Shown: positions 26,101 through 37,472, numbered from the stretch's first letter. The stretch is DNA of 64,000 bases from Straminergon stramineum (GCA_963920665.1 OY987269.1:7566501-7630500), one strand, 5' to 3'. Notes: generated by a model not told the origin, from the sequence alone. Numbers and translations: made by a program.

Positions 26101-26879
26101 AGCCCAATGTGGTTGCAACTATATTGCAATGTCTGATTAATGATGACATAGAAGCAAATGACATACAATACTTTGATGCAGATTATGATTGATTCTCCAA
26201 TCATGGCTACAAGTGTTGTAAATGAAGTTGTTTTTCATGTTTTAATTTGAATTTTGTATATAAAATTCTCTTCAACACATTACATAGAAACACACCATGT
26301 AACCGTGTTGGTCTTTGTAGGAAAATGTTAATGAAATGAATAGCATTTATCATATAATATATCAAGCACCAACGCTGCCATTGCACTCTCTTGCAAGATT
26401 GACCATCTTTTCTTGACCTAATGTGTATATGAAAGAATAAACCCTCTATGTAATGATAACGATGTCTACGTTTGAAATACTACTTCTAAGGACTGTTGTT
26501 GTCACCAAAAGTGTATGTGAACCTTAAAATCAAAATACGTTTCACATACATTTGGAGACCCTTCCCCAATCCCTTCCTACGAGATGATTTGAATATGAAC
26601 CCATCTATTGTCTCCTACCATTAATTGATTTATTTTTTTGTAATTCACTTGTAAAACCTATGAGTAATATAAATTAATGAATTGAAATATGAACATGTGG
26701 CACTTGAATTTATTGGATGCTAATTTTGTTATAGACAAAATACACAACAAAAAATAATCTTTTTTCTTAATAGAAATAAAAAAAAGTGATGTGTACACCC
26801 CAAGGGATGTCCCTATGGCCAAAATATGAGAAGGCCATTTTAGATTGCCCACCTTTTCCTTGGGTTGCCCATACACACA

Positions 26880-27430
26880 AAAAAAAAATATGACTACGAA
26901 ATATGATTGAAGCAAAAATATGACTAGGACCTATCCAAGCATGTTTCCCACCCAAATTTACCTTGGGCCAACCTAAAAAAAAAAAAAGTCACAACCATAA
27001 AGATATGACTACAAAATATGATTGCCTGCAAAATATGACTATGAAATATGATTGAAGCAAAAATATGACTAGGACCTCTCCAAGCATGTTTCCCACCCAA
27101 ATTTACCTTGGGCCAACCTAAAAGAAAAAAAAATTCACAACCATAAAGATATGACTGCAAAATATGACTATGGAATATGACTGAAGCAAAAATATGACTA
27201 GGACCTATTCAAGCATGTTTCCCACCCAAATTTACCTTGGGCCAACCTAAAAGAAAAAAAAAGTCACAACCATGAAGATATGACTGCAAAATATGATTGC
27301 CTACAAAATATGACTACGAAATATGACTGAAGCAAAAATATGACTAGGACCTCTTCAAGCATGTTTCCCACCCAAATTTACCTTGGGCTACCCTAAAAGA
27401 GAAAAAATTCACAACCATAAAGATATGACT
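26880..27430. repeat. 129/146-bp tandem units in the CACTA right subterminal zone
   Basis: AAGCATGTTTCCCACCCAAA recurs at 26937, 27082, 27211 and 27357. The spacings of 145, 129 and 146 differ by the presence or absence of one 17-base ATGATTGCCTRCAAAAT block. Each unit carries several AATATGACT words. A looser related unit lies at 25.60-25.80 kb. Confidence 0.8.
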
Positions 27431-27700
27431 GCCAAATATGATTGTTGTAAAAATATGACTACCAAATATAACTAGACGTTCTCCAAACATGTTCCCTATC
27501 GTTCCCTATGAAGTATTTTGGTGTTCCCAATGGGCGTATACTATACGTCCTCAAAATACCACGCTAGAATATGACTAACTGTCATATTTGTAGTCATATT
27601 CTTTTCCAAGGTCTTAGGCTCCAAAAATATGACTGTGAGTAGTTGCCAATCATCTCTAGTCATATTTTCATAGTCATAAAACACTGGTTTTCTTGTAGTG

Positions 27701-27995
27701 CAAGCACGTAGAAAATCTTCTCTCATTTGTGCTCGGAATGCTTCAATGGTTGCCATGTCAGGTAATGGCCAAGTAGGGTCATTGAAACTTGGCAATGGAA
27801 TTGGATTTGTATAGCTGTAGCCACCTTTAGGGTCTAGGATATACTCGGCATTGTAGAAAAAGATAGAGTCTTGAAGCAACTGTCTATGATTTCGAGACCC
27901 TCTACTTAATTCCCCAATCTCAGCATGAATGACACAAATTACTTGTAGAACACTCCTAGGATCAACCCAATCACTGTAACGAGATGGGTACAGAT
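27701..27995 (-). CDS. Unknown gene, exon 5' of the CACTA insertion
   Basis: On the minus strand an AG acceptor (TTGTTGGATTTCAG) precedes DLYPSRYSDWVDPRSV; the exon runs to the CACTA right terminus, ending MREDFLRAC with the last codon shared with the transposon. The ORF is open throughout and continues in frame at 20454 on the other side of the transposon. No domain is recognised. Further 5' exons may be those at 29.74-29.96 and 30.07-30.22 kb. The ORF start at 28095 is probably intronic sequence read through. Confidence 0.5.
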
Positions 27996-28342
27996 CTGAA
28001 ATCCAACAACCAAAAATTAGACAAAGGCAATTCAAATGAGAGCAATTTTCTATGTGCATGTAAGCAACAATTTCTATGTTAATATTTGAAGGCATAATTT
28101 ATATATGAATTTTGCCCCAACACCAAAGTTCTAAAGTTCTAAAGGCTTACATTCTACGTGAACCTGGCCCCGAACTCAAGTTCTAAATTTTTGGTGCATA
28201 TAAGGCTATGGGTTCTAAAGGCTTGGGTTCTAGCATATTGTAGACAACAAGCAAAAATTCAAAAATTCAAAGGAGGCAAGGTCTCAATTTTGAACTTCAA
28301 AAACGTACAATTACAAGCATTGGATTGTATATTAGGATGTTG

Positions 28343-29743
28343 TCGTATTGTAAATGTGTTCATTATGTGAAAATGCATAATTGTTTGTTAAATTGGAGGG
28401 TTTTTTTTTTTGTAGAGTTTCAAGAAATAAATGGGGTTACTCCACTTGAACTCTTTTTTTTTACCTCTATTTGACAAACACTTAGTTCTTTGATTTATAT
28501 ACTAGAAGATATTTTAATAGGTTAGTTAGTTAGGTTGAAGTTGTAAAAGCAAAAGGTAAAGCTTGTTTTACCTTTTTCCTTGTTTTTCTTTTCTTTTTAA
28601 TGGATTAGAAATCCACGTAGATGATATGGATAGACTTATCAAGAAGAGGAAGTGGCCCATGTGGCTTCTTAGTGGCCAAAATCCACTAACTTAAGTGGAT
28701 GGTATGGAGGTTGAGGTGGCGAATGAGGTTGAGGATCATCTTCTTCCTCCTCCTTGTTTTGCTTAAGGAAGCCGTCACTTTGGGAGGGGATAACACTTTG
28801 TACATGGAGAGTTTGGTAATGAGATTTTGAGAGCTTGTGTATCTTGTTTTTTTGTTTCCAAAAAGACATCACTCATGAAGTTTGGAGTTAGTATGTGTAA
28901 GTTATGAGTTTGGGAGTGAAGTGTTGTGAAGCTGCCTCAAACTTTCAAGAGAGTGAGCTTTGAAAGGGTATGAAATGTGGACAGTAATTTGTATTTGAGT
29001 GAAACTTGGGGAGCTTGTAGATATTCATGTTAGATTTCCAAAATGGGTTTATTTTCTTGATTTAGAGATAGTATGAGAAAGTTATGGGCTTGAGAGTGAA
29101 AGAGTGAAGGGATACTTTCGGGTTTCCACGTGAGTGATCTTTGAAAAGCTATGAAATGTGGATAGTACTTTGTATTTGAGTGAAACTTGGGGAGCTTGTA
29201 GATGTTTATGTTAGCTTTCCAAAATGGATTTATTTTCTTGATTTGGAGGTAGTATGTGAAAGTTATGGGCTTGAGAGTGAAGTATAGATGAGCTGCCTTT
29301 GAGTTGGGAAGGGTGAACTTTGACCGACCATAAAAGTCGGACAGTATCTTAGTTTTGAGTGAATTTTGGAGAGGTTTTAGAACTTTTTGTTAGCTTTTCA
29401 GAGGCATATCACACTCTTAGTTTGGAGTTGTATAGAGAACTTGGCACTCAATAAACTATCAGACACTTTTTCGAGGGGAGTTTATGAAGGATATGACTTT
29501 GTTTCTACAATTTTTTAGCATGCATGGGGTATATTGAGACTCCATGACATCTTTGGAGGGGTGTATGGAAGGGTGTATGGAAGGGTGATAGTATTTTGGT
29601 TCATATGGCATCATAGGGGGGGGGGGGGATTTTATACTTATATTTGTGACTTTGGCCACGGGATCTTCCATTATTTGAACCACATCTAGTTGTAGCTAGA
29701 AGCCCCGCATTTTCCCAAGGCAAGGCTTCTCTACTCGACAACG
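28343..29743 (+). repeat. Inverted repeat arm L with four about 180-bp tandem units
   Basis: This block matches 34394-35950 in inverse orientation from edge to edge. The outer edges share CATAATGAAC and TTGTTTGTTAAATTGGAG; the inner edges share CCCCGCATTTTCCCAA. Internally, a unit of about 180 bases (GAAACTTGGGGAGCTTGTAG at 29008 and 29188, decayed copies near 28827 and 29366) repeats about four times. A run of 13 G lies at 29616-29628. A minus-strand ORF (VQIMEDPVAKVTNISIK) is shared in worn form with the other arm, including a TAG after MRGF. Probably two copies of one transposable element; TG...CA-like ends are suggestive but not proven. Confidence 0.75.
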
Positions 29744-29956
29744 TGCAGGGTGCATTGACAACTCCCGCCGCATGTAAGCATGTTGGACCTCGATCTTAGT
29801 CACCACTGCATTAGTCATCTGAAAGTTTTTAACCCGAGCTTTGTATGCGCTGTCTACTAACCTTCCTTTTGGCTCATCCAATTGCAAAGCAACCCAACTA
29901 TTCACCTCAATTTTTAGGGGAATGTAATCACCACTTTCATCTCTATTGTTATACAA
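29743..29956 (-). CDS. Possible exon of the unknown minus-strand gene
   Basis: The minus strand encodes YNNRDESGDYIPLKIEVNSW ... VVTKIEVQHAYMRRELSMHP without a stop, then reaches the edge of inverted repeat arm L, where the sequence becomes repeat. The composition is protein-like and not repetitive. It may be an upstream exon of the gene continued at 27.99 kb and 20.45 kb, interrupted by the repeat; this is an inference from order and strand only. No domain is recognised. Confidence 0.4.
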
Positions 29957-30074
29957 AACTACACTCTAAACGTGGCCTTGTGGCCTCATGATCAAAGTGT
30001 CCCTAATAAAACAAAATAAACTCAAAGCTTCATAATATGCGAGAATACTAGTAGTAGAAGTTGATCGTCAAGAA

Positions 30075-30224
30075 TGCTGCTGAACCAGAAGAAAGGGGCG
30101 GCAATGACCGAGAGTGGTGAAATCTCCCGCCAAACCCTCCCCGCTCCTGCTAAACCAGTGAAGCAATGTGGCAGAACTTCTTGCCCTCACATTCGTCTAG
30201 CACACTCCTTGAATGAATGGTAAC
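30075..30224 (-). CDS. Possible upstream exon, one TAG
   Basis: A minus-strand stretch after an acceptor-like CTGGTTGGCAG reads VTIHSRSVLDECEGKKFCHI then ASLV, TAG, QERGGFGGRFHHSRSL. It is locally GC-rich and protein-like. Whether it belongs to the same gene as the exon at 29.74-29.96 kb is unproven. Confidence 0.25.
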
Positions 30225-30229
30225 CTGCC

Positions 30230-32440
30230 AACCAGAAATGCAAACCCAAACGGTCACATTGTGACCACATCATACAAGGCTAATGATGATGTCCATTAGG
30301 CATGCAAAGCATTTATTGTGTACCAAGGCCCTCATAAACTCGCGGCTGTGCATAGCCCTGATTATTTTTCTAATGTTTAGAAATAATTAGCTATTATAGC
30401 TCCTATTGATGCATATTGTACAAATACTAAACAACAATCTAACGACATATTCAACAAAAAATTTCACACGTTTGAAAGTTTAACAATTTTCATTGCTATG
30501 TAGTTTACACAACTTTAGCTTCATATATTTTTTGAAATGCAGAAAAAATAGTTACCACTAGAAGAAATTTGCGCTTTCAGTGATGTCAAACAATGATGCG
30601 GCATGTTTTAGCAAACAGAAGTACGTTAGAGACTATAATAATGGGTAGCATAATTATGGTGGATGTTGAAGAAAATATGTGGATGTCAATGGAAAAACAA
30701 CATGATGCTAGAGATGACAACTATGTTGTGTGACATCCAAAAAAACATGCTAATACTACATCAACAAGGTCTTCTTGTTTCAGTACAGATAACTTTTTGA
30801 AAACTACTACGGATTACAATAAAATGCTAACTAGATGTGAAAAACATAGGGGAAAGGCAACTGTGTAATATGCTTTGCAAAAAAAAGGAAAATGAATGGA
30901 TGTACACCATGGATGAAATGAGAAGCTCTTTATATGAGTGGAGTAGTATGGGATTTGTAAAGCAAGAATTGTGTTCACAATATAGTGTTTGAAAAAACAT
31001 CTACATATTTGAAACAAAGTCCACTTGTCTAGCAGTCAAGGTCTTCTTTTAAAATTACTCCATATCCTTTGTTTGACCATAGACCATGGATTTCTATAAA
31101 AAAGAAACTCCATCCTTCAGTCTCATTAAATGTCAATGAGACAATGAAGTAATTCCTTGACTTTGCCATCAAAAATTCTCTTAATGGTAGGTTGTAAATT
31201 TTTTTTCTTGTATTTTTGCTCAATTTGACAATTTCTCTTGTTCATTTTTTAAACTTCTTATAAATAATTTTTTCCACTAACCTTATCTTTTAAGTATGGT
31301 ATGAGGTATTTTCACTACATGAGGCAAAAAAACACCTTGAGTTGGATGGCGGGGAGTGTATAGGCCCCCTAAACTATCTTGTCTTCCAAGCAATGGACAT
31401 CCACTCACCCAAAATCCCTAAAATGCTAATTTCTACACCATATTGTCATCTACCATCTATTCTAAGAGCCTACTTAAGGCACATCTTATGCCCAATTTGC
31501 CCTAAAAATCTCAATTAGGGCATCCAAATGGTCCTTAACTGTGACTTTGCCTAAAATTTCAACACACATCATCCTCCAACACACCCAATTTTCCACATGC
31601 ATTGCTTGTACAATATTTTCCATAACAATGTGCAATGAAAATTGTAAATACTCAAATACAATTGTAAAAAACTATACAAAACTTCAAATCATGCTTCTTC
31701 CTAGGAGCAACAAACTCTAAATTAGGTGAGCCACATCTAGATGGAAAGCTAACTCTCCAAGCTACATCCTCTCCAAATTTCAACTCCATTCACTTGGCTA
31801 TTCTCTCGCATTTGCCCTCCAAAGTTGCAACTCTAAATTTCTTGAGGTAATAGAGTGCCTGCTACAAAAACAATCATGTCCACCTTGTTCGTGCTCCAAA
31901 TGAGTTGAGCTTGAGCTTTTTGGAAAGCCAACTTTTTGGAAATCCGGCTTCAAAGTGCACCTCTACACCAATTTGTCGTTCTTCCATAATCACTTGTTGA
32001 AGTTGGTTGTTCAAATCTCATTCAAAATTTATCCATCATTCTTGAGAAATTTTCTATCTAACATTAAAAACCTACATTTTTTCACTTTTCTTTCTACAAA
32101 AATAGTGAACCTACTCATCACATTGTTCTACATGATTTGTTTCCACAATCTCTCACAATTTATGCTTAAAATGCCATAAAATAATCATAGTTCTTCAAAT
32201 TACGGGCTCTCCCAAAACACACACAAAACTTAAGAGAGAGGGTTTCAAATCCTAATTTTTTTGGTATACCCCATTTCCTAATAGATTTGTTTCCCTCATT
32301 ACTTTCATCTTATCCTAATTCATTCTTAATTTGCTAAATTAGGATAAAATGCACTAAATTGGTCAACATAGAGCTAAATTATTGTTAATGCGAACTATGC
32401 TAATTAAATGTTAAACCCTCTAAATTATTGTAAAACCACT
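30230..32440. other. AT-rich intergenic, no supported gene
   Basis: Only short unremarkable ORFs are present. An orphan CACTA-type left end lies at 30556. The rest shows no repeats I could match and no motif. Confidence 0.4.
30556..30574 (+). mobile_element. Orphan CACTA-type left terminus
   Basis: CACTAGAAGAAATTTGCGC is the same terminal signature as the elements at 45611 and 32971. No partner TTTCTTCTAGTG with a matching triplet follows, other than the one already paired at 33004. The element is probably truncated. Confidence 0.45.
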
Positions 32441-32454
32441 ATTTTAGTGTTTCT

Positions 32455-32895
32455 CTCACTACTCTAGTATTTTAGTAGTAATTTTAGTTTTCTTAACTTC
32501 TTTTATGTTTTTCTCTTATTTCTTCTTTTTTTGATTTTGCACTTTACTTCAAGTTTCATTTTCTACTTCTAGTCTTTAGTTTTTTAATTACTTTTGTATT
32601 TTTTGTACTTCTTATTTTTTTGGCTTGCAATTTGTTTTTAGTTTCCTTTCTATTTATAGTATTTTGTTTTCATTTGAATTTTGAAATTTTTATGTTTTTT
32701 TATCTTTTTGTTTTCTTATTTAATTGTAATTTCATTTTCCTACTTATTATTATTTTGGTTTTCATTTTATCATCATTTTGTTGTTAGTCTACCAAATCTT
32801 GTTTAATGTCTTTTTCATTTAATTCCCCTATTTTTCCCCATAATTTTTTCCTTGTTTTCTCCTAATTGCATTTTTCAAATTCTTGCTTCAACCTC
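32455..32895. repeat. T-biased low-complexity stretch
   Basis: The + strand is strongly T-rich (TTTTATTTTC, TTAGTTTTCTT and CTTCTTTT-like words) with few G. No exact period was found. No coding content. Confidence 0.6.
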
Positions 32896-32970
32896 ATAAA
32901 GTTTCCATAGCTATTTATTGGAAAACTCCTTAATCAGTGGTTGTAGCTTAATTTGGAATACTAACACTTT

Positions 32971-33004
32971 CACTAGAAGAAACCAACAATGGTTTCTTCT
33001 AGTG
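32971..33004. mobile_element. 34-bp CACTA-type micro-element
   Basis: The whole element is two perfect 15-base inverted ends (CACTAGAAGAAACCA and its complement) around a 4-base ACAA spacer, flanked by TTT at 32968-32970 and again at 33005-33007. The ends equal those of the 1,020-bp element at 45611, which has the same CACTAGAAGAAAACC start. It looks like a CACTA element reduced to its termini. Confidence 0.7.
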
Positions 33005-33151
33005 TTTAAGACTTGTAGATTGAGTGACCCGTAATATTTATGTTTTTACTTTTTTAGAAGGTGAACCAATATGGTGGTTCATATACATTATGCACCAATT
33101 AATGTCTTAGAAAATGTGTGGATGCCTAAGTTGACAACAAAAAATACAACA

Positions 33152-33968
33152 TTAACTCCTAAATGTATTTGACTATGTTCTCACCAGAAACGCTCCAAAA
33201 CTACCATTTCTAATACAAGTACCAAATTTTAGAAAAAATACATTTTGGGACACATGTAACCATAGGATCTTGTAGTACACTGGTTTGAGAAGATGTGGAA
33301 AAAATTTCAGAATTTTTTTACCATATAGATTGCAAGATATTAGTGTTAAAATTGACAAAAAGCCTTTTTCTAGCCCTTCAAAACCCGAGGCAGTTGCACT
33401 TCACAAGGTCAAATCATTATGAAAAAATGTCCAAAATGGTTGTAACTCTTTGGATTCATTCTTCAAGGTAAGTTAGCTACAAGCTTGAAAATTTTTAGAT
33501 CATTCGGAATTGTACAACATATAGGAAAAAATTAGTAAGTCGAAAGAAGAAGAAAATGATTCAAAATACTATATTATCAACAATTGAAAAATGCCAATCC
33601 CAATGATTGTAATGTTGTGATAAAGAATCTACACCCACTATCTTTATTTTTTTCCACAAATATTGAAAATTGAGTTAAATAAAGGTCTTCAAAGTTTATT
33701 TTAGAGTGGAGATTCCATAACTACCCACAAACTACCCACAATTAGAACTCTTCATAACTTTCATCTCATAAATCAAAATAGAATGATTCAAAGCTTTCCA
33801 AGTATATAAAAATCCTGAAAACCAATTTCAAATTTTTATTTTTCAAAAAAGAGATTTATAAAGAAGTTGTTTTTTGTGCCCGAGCTGCCCTCAAAGCTAT
33901 GAAAACTACTTATCATACAATAACTTTTTAACCATGTATTCAAAAGTTATGAAAATTATTGGGCGTGA
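33152..33968 (-). mobile_element. TTAA-type element E (C family), truncated
   Basis: It begins TTAA (33152-33155) plus CTCCTAAATG and continues as the inverse of the right half of element C (61.36-62.28 kb): GCTCCAAAACTACCATTTCT, TTTGACAAAGAAG-like and the AATCATTCTATTTTG blocks occur in the same order. Homology stops at ATTATTGGGC (33968), where a GC-rich GTCCGCC segment starts. The missing terminal piece exists separately at 53385-53511. Confidence 0.7.
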
Positions 33969-34393
33969 ACAAGGTTGATAGAACGTCTAAATACAGTCGC
34001 GAGCGTCTGGACGTTCACAGACATGACCCCCTGAGATGTCTTATAACATTCAGTTTTGGGATTTTTACCAGGGGGGATAAATTTTAATCCCATCTGCGAC
34101 CCTGTCTATCAAGCAACCTGTCCGCCATTTGCGCAGCCCGTCTGCAGATCATGAACACTGTCCAGTAGTCGATCAGTCCATCCACCTCCCCGTCCACGAA
34201 TCCAACCACCCATCCGCCCGACCACGCAACCGCCTTGTCCATCTGCGAGGCCATATGCAACTTTGGAAGTGTGTTCACAAATTTGTTTGGTCGTTCGCCA
34301 AACCGTCTGCGGATCTCATTGGCCGTCCATGAGGCCGTTCACGCATTTGGGAGACTGTCCGCCTACCCGTCTATGAGTCTCTATGGCCGTCTG
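33969..34393 (+). repeat. GC-rich GTCCGCC-word repeat, copy 2
   Basis: It starts GTGAACAAGGTTG next to element E. From 34081 it is dense in CCGTCTGC, GTCCGCC and CCACCCATCCGCCC words. Its last part (GACTGTCCGCCTACCCGTCT, about 34354-34392) recurs in similar form at about 35968-36020 (GACCATCCGCCTACCCATCC), so inverted repeat arm R sits between two direct copies. Three overlapping ORFs here are compositional. Confidence 0.7.
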
Positions 34394-35950
34394 TTGTTGA
34401 GTAGAGAGGCCTTGCTTTGGGAAAATGCGGGGCTTTTAGCTGCAATTAGATGTGATCCAAATAATAGAAGATCTTGTAGTCATATAAAATCACAAACATA
34501 ATAATAAACCCCCGGATGATGCTATATGAACCAAAATACTATCACATCTCCATATACCCCTCAAAAGATGTCATGGAGTCTCAATATACATCATATGTGG
34601 TAAAAAATAGTAGAAAAAAAGCCATATCTTCCATAAACTCCCCTTGGAGAAGTGCCTAATAGAAGAATGAGTGCCACGTCCACTCTACAACTTCAAACTA
34701 AGAATGTAATATGTCCTTGAAAAGTTAACAAAAAGTTCTACAACCTCTCCAAAAGTCACTCAAAAATAAGGTATTGTCCGACTTTTATGATTACTCAAAG
34801 TTCACCCTTTCCAACTCAAAGGCAACTCACCTATACTTCACTCTCAAGCCCATAACTTTCACATACTAGCTCCAAAACAAAAAAATAAATCCATTTTAGA
34901 AAGCTAATATGAGTATATACAACCTCCCTAAGTTTCACTCAAATCTAAAATAGTATCTACCTTTCATAACCCTCCAAAGTTCACTCTCATGAAAACCCCA
35001 AAGTATCTCTTCACTCTTTCACTCTCAAGCCCATAACTTTCACATATTAACTCCAAATCAAGAAAATAAATCCATTTTGAAAAGATAAAAAATATTTCTA
35101 CAAACTCTCTAAGTCACACTCAAAATTAACATACTGTCTACCTTTTATAGTCTATCAAAGTTCACTATCTTGAAACCTTGAAAGTATTTCTTTACCCTTT
35201 TACTCTTAAGCCCATGATTTTCACATACTAACTCCAAATTAAGGAAATAAACCAATTTTAGAAAGCTAAAAGAAGTATCTACAAGCTCTCTAAATTTCAC
35301 TCAAACTAAGATATTGTTCACCTTTTATAGTCTAGCAAAGCTCAATCTCTTGAAAGTTTGAGGCAACTCCACAACACTTCACTCCCAAACTGATAACTTA
35401 CACATACTAACTTCAAATTTAGTGAGTGATATCTTTTTGAAAACACAAAAACAAGATACACAAGCTTTCAAATTTTCATTGTCAAAACCTCCATGTACAA
35501 TGTGCAATGACCTCCCAAAGTGAAGGCTTTCTCTAAGCAAACAAGGAGGAAGAAGATGACCCTTCACCTCATCTACCACGTCAACTTCCATGCCATCCAC
35601 CTAAGCTAGTCGATTTTGGCCACTGAGATGCCATGTCGGCCATAATACACCCATGGGCCACTTCCTCTCCTCGATAAGTCTATCTACATCATCTATGTGG
35701 ACTTCTAATCCATTAAAAAAACCAAAGAAAAGGTAAAACAAGCTTTACCTTTTGTTTTTACAACTTCAAACAAACAAACAAAAATATTAAAATATCTTCA
35801 AGTATAGAAATCAAAGAACTAAATGTTTATCAAATAGAGGTAATAAATAAGAGTTCAAGTGGAGTATGATCCCATTTGTTTCTAGAGACTGTAGAAAAAA
35901 ACCCCTCCAATTTAACAAACAATTATACATTTTCACATAATGAACGCATT
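34394..35950 (-). repeat. Inverted repeat arm R with five about 180-bp tandem units
   Basis: This is the inverse counterpart of 28343-29743, about 155 bases longer, which corresponds to roughly one extra internal unit. The unit includes TCTCAAGCCCATAACTTTCA and the TTTCACTCAAA-TCTAAAATAGT blocks, repeating about every 180 bases between 34.68 and 35.48 kb. The edge adjoining 34394 (GTTGAGTAGAGAGG) and the far edge (ATAATGCGACA) mark the element ends. Confidence 0.72.
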
Positions 35951-36063
35951 TATAATGCGACACTGGGCATCCGGAAGACCATCCGCCTACCCATCCACAA
36001 GTCTCCCTTGGCCATCCATGAGGCCGTGCAGTTCATGAATAAGGGTAGAATTTTGTTTTTTAA

Positions 36064-36727
36064 CCCCTAAATGCCCAAGGGCTGTTTGGAGTTTGGACCT
36101 TCTTGAAATTTGTTCTAAATTGAACAAAAAGTCAACATTTTGATAACTTATACCAATTCATTTTCAATAGTAACCATACAAATTCAAACTAGACATATCA
36201 AAGATCACATAGGAAAAAAAATTACAATATCACTTACAGATTGAAAGATTATATTTTTTGTCTTTTTGATCATGAGGGTGTTAAAAGTATGAAAATTTTC
36301 AATTATTTTTTTGCATGTCAACTCTAAGAAGTTGGTCACTAAAAAAATATAAGGTTATAGGGTGTAGCATGCACAACCTCAACCAATTTGCGGTTTTTCA
36401 AAATCTATTCTACAATTTTCTTAAAATCTTAAATGAATTTCTAATGTGATTTTTCTTCCAAGAGTCCAAGAACTACTATCTTTGAGGCTCATTTCCAAGA
36501 GCCTTCAACACTACAGGAGGTGAAGATTGCAATGGGCATCCATGCACAAAATCTTGAATAGAAAAATCAAAATCCTTCACTTTCAAGATTGGCTTTTTGA
36601 TCCTAAAACTAGACTTCAAAAAGAGTTTTCCAAAATTTTAAACTACTAATAATAGCAATTTGGCTAGGTTCTACTTAACTTCAAAGTTTTTGAAACACCA
36701 GAATTTGGTGCCTTGGGCATTTAGGGG
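36064..36727. mobile_element. TTAA-type element A, complete, 664 bp
   Basis: The element is bounded by TTAA at 36060-36063 and 36728-36731. Its inverted ends are perfect for 17 bases (CCCCTAAATGCCCAAGG), or 21 with the TTAA. No ORF of note. A related but truncated copy lies at 59.60-59.99 kb. The TTAA target plus CCC-start ends are the hallmark of piggyBac-type elements, of which this would be a non-autonomous member. Confidence 0.85.
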
Positions 36728-36734
36728 TTAATAA

Positions 36735-37470
36735 ATACAATCATGTATTGAAGGGAAATATTCTTAAAAAAGAAAGTGAAGGACAATTGAATCTCAAAAT
36801 TACACCCTAAAAACAAGAAAGAAGAATGCTTGATTTTGAGGATTTCCAATAAATAAGGCACGACACCCTTTTTCAAATAAATTTTCTTTGTAAATTACTT
36901 TAAAAGTCTTCATCGTCAAGAATTTAGGTCTCTTGACAATTGATACATTATAACATTACAAGTATAAAGACTAAAAAATGAAAACCACAATTGTTAAAGG
37001 GGTTTGTCATTATAATTCAAATATCAATGAAATTGTTTGGACACAATTTCTAAGAAGGTCCAAGTAATTTCATATTGCAAATGAAACCATCTTCTTTCAA
37101 GGCTCTTTCCAAATAAAATTGGACAACGCTAAAATTTTACACCCATACATCATACAATTAACAATTCCTCACACAAGCTTCCCAAATCCCAACTCAATAT
37201 CCATCTACATTCAAGAAGAAATTTTACACTTTGCATCAAACAAAAGATATACTTCAAATGACAAAAAATGGTATGCATTCATTATTTAGCAATTCAAATA
37301 CATTGAACTATTCAAAATGTATGTCCAATTTCACATATATTGGCATACTCTAGAGGAGTAGAGGTGCATACATACTAAGCAATTTACACGCATAAATACG
37401 AAGCTCTACATCTAACAAATATTTCTACAGCTCTATATAGTACTCTCTTGCACTCTATTACTAATATGAA
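36735..37470. other. AT-rich intergenic, no supported gene
   Basis: Nothing coding or repetitive was identified between element A and the kinase-like pseudogene. Confidence 0.4.
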
Positions 37471-37472
37471 TG

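Larger units (their letters stand above)
20458..27700. mobile_element. CACTA (En/Spm-type) transposon, 7.24 kb, probably non-autonomous
   Basis: The left end starts CACTACAACAAAATGG at 20458; the right end finishes TTTTCTTGTAGTG at 27688-27700, the classic CACTA terminal signature. The flanking triplets are CAT (20455-20457) and CAA (27701-27703), a 3-base duplication with one mismatch. Both ends carry dense subterminal repeats built on ATATGACT/AGTCATAT (20.48-21.43 kb and 25.6-27.69 kb), as expected for the binding sites of a TNPA-like protein. The interior holds a 79-bp satellite, an AAG microsatellite and AT-rich filler. I found no transposase ORF; the 63-residue ORF at 26001-26192 has no motif. 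It sits inside a coding exon of the minus-strand gene. Confidence 0.88.

Noticed and set aside
26001..26192. 63-residue ORF as CACTA transposase remnant
   Set aside because: Too short, no motif recalling TNPD/TNPA; left unannotated.
20740..27430. CRISPR-like or satellite-array reading of the ATGACT repeats
   Set aside because: The units are contiguous without unique spacers and lie inside CACTA termini; they are transposon subterminal repeats in a eukaryotic genome.
30556..33004. A 2.4-kb CACTA element from 30556 to 33004
   Set aside because: The right end at 33004 pairs perfectly with 32971 and has matching TTT duplications, while 30556 is preceded by TAC.
36060..36731. Classification of element A as a Harbinger/Tourist or Stowaway MITE
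   Set aside because: TTAA at both borders plus CCC-start ends fits piggyBac better. TAA/TTA or TA duplications cannot be fully excluded without empty sites.
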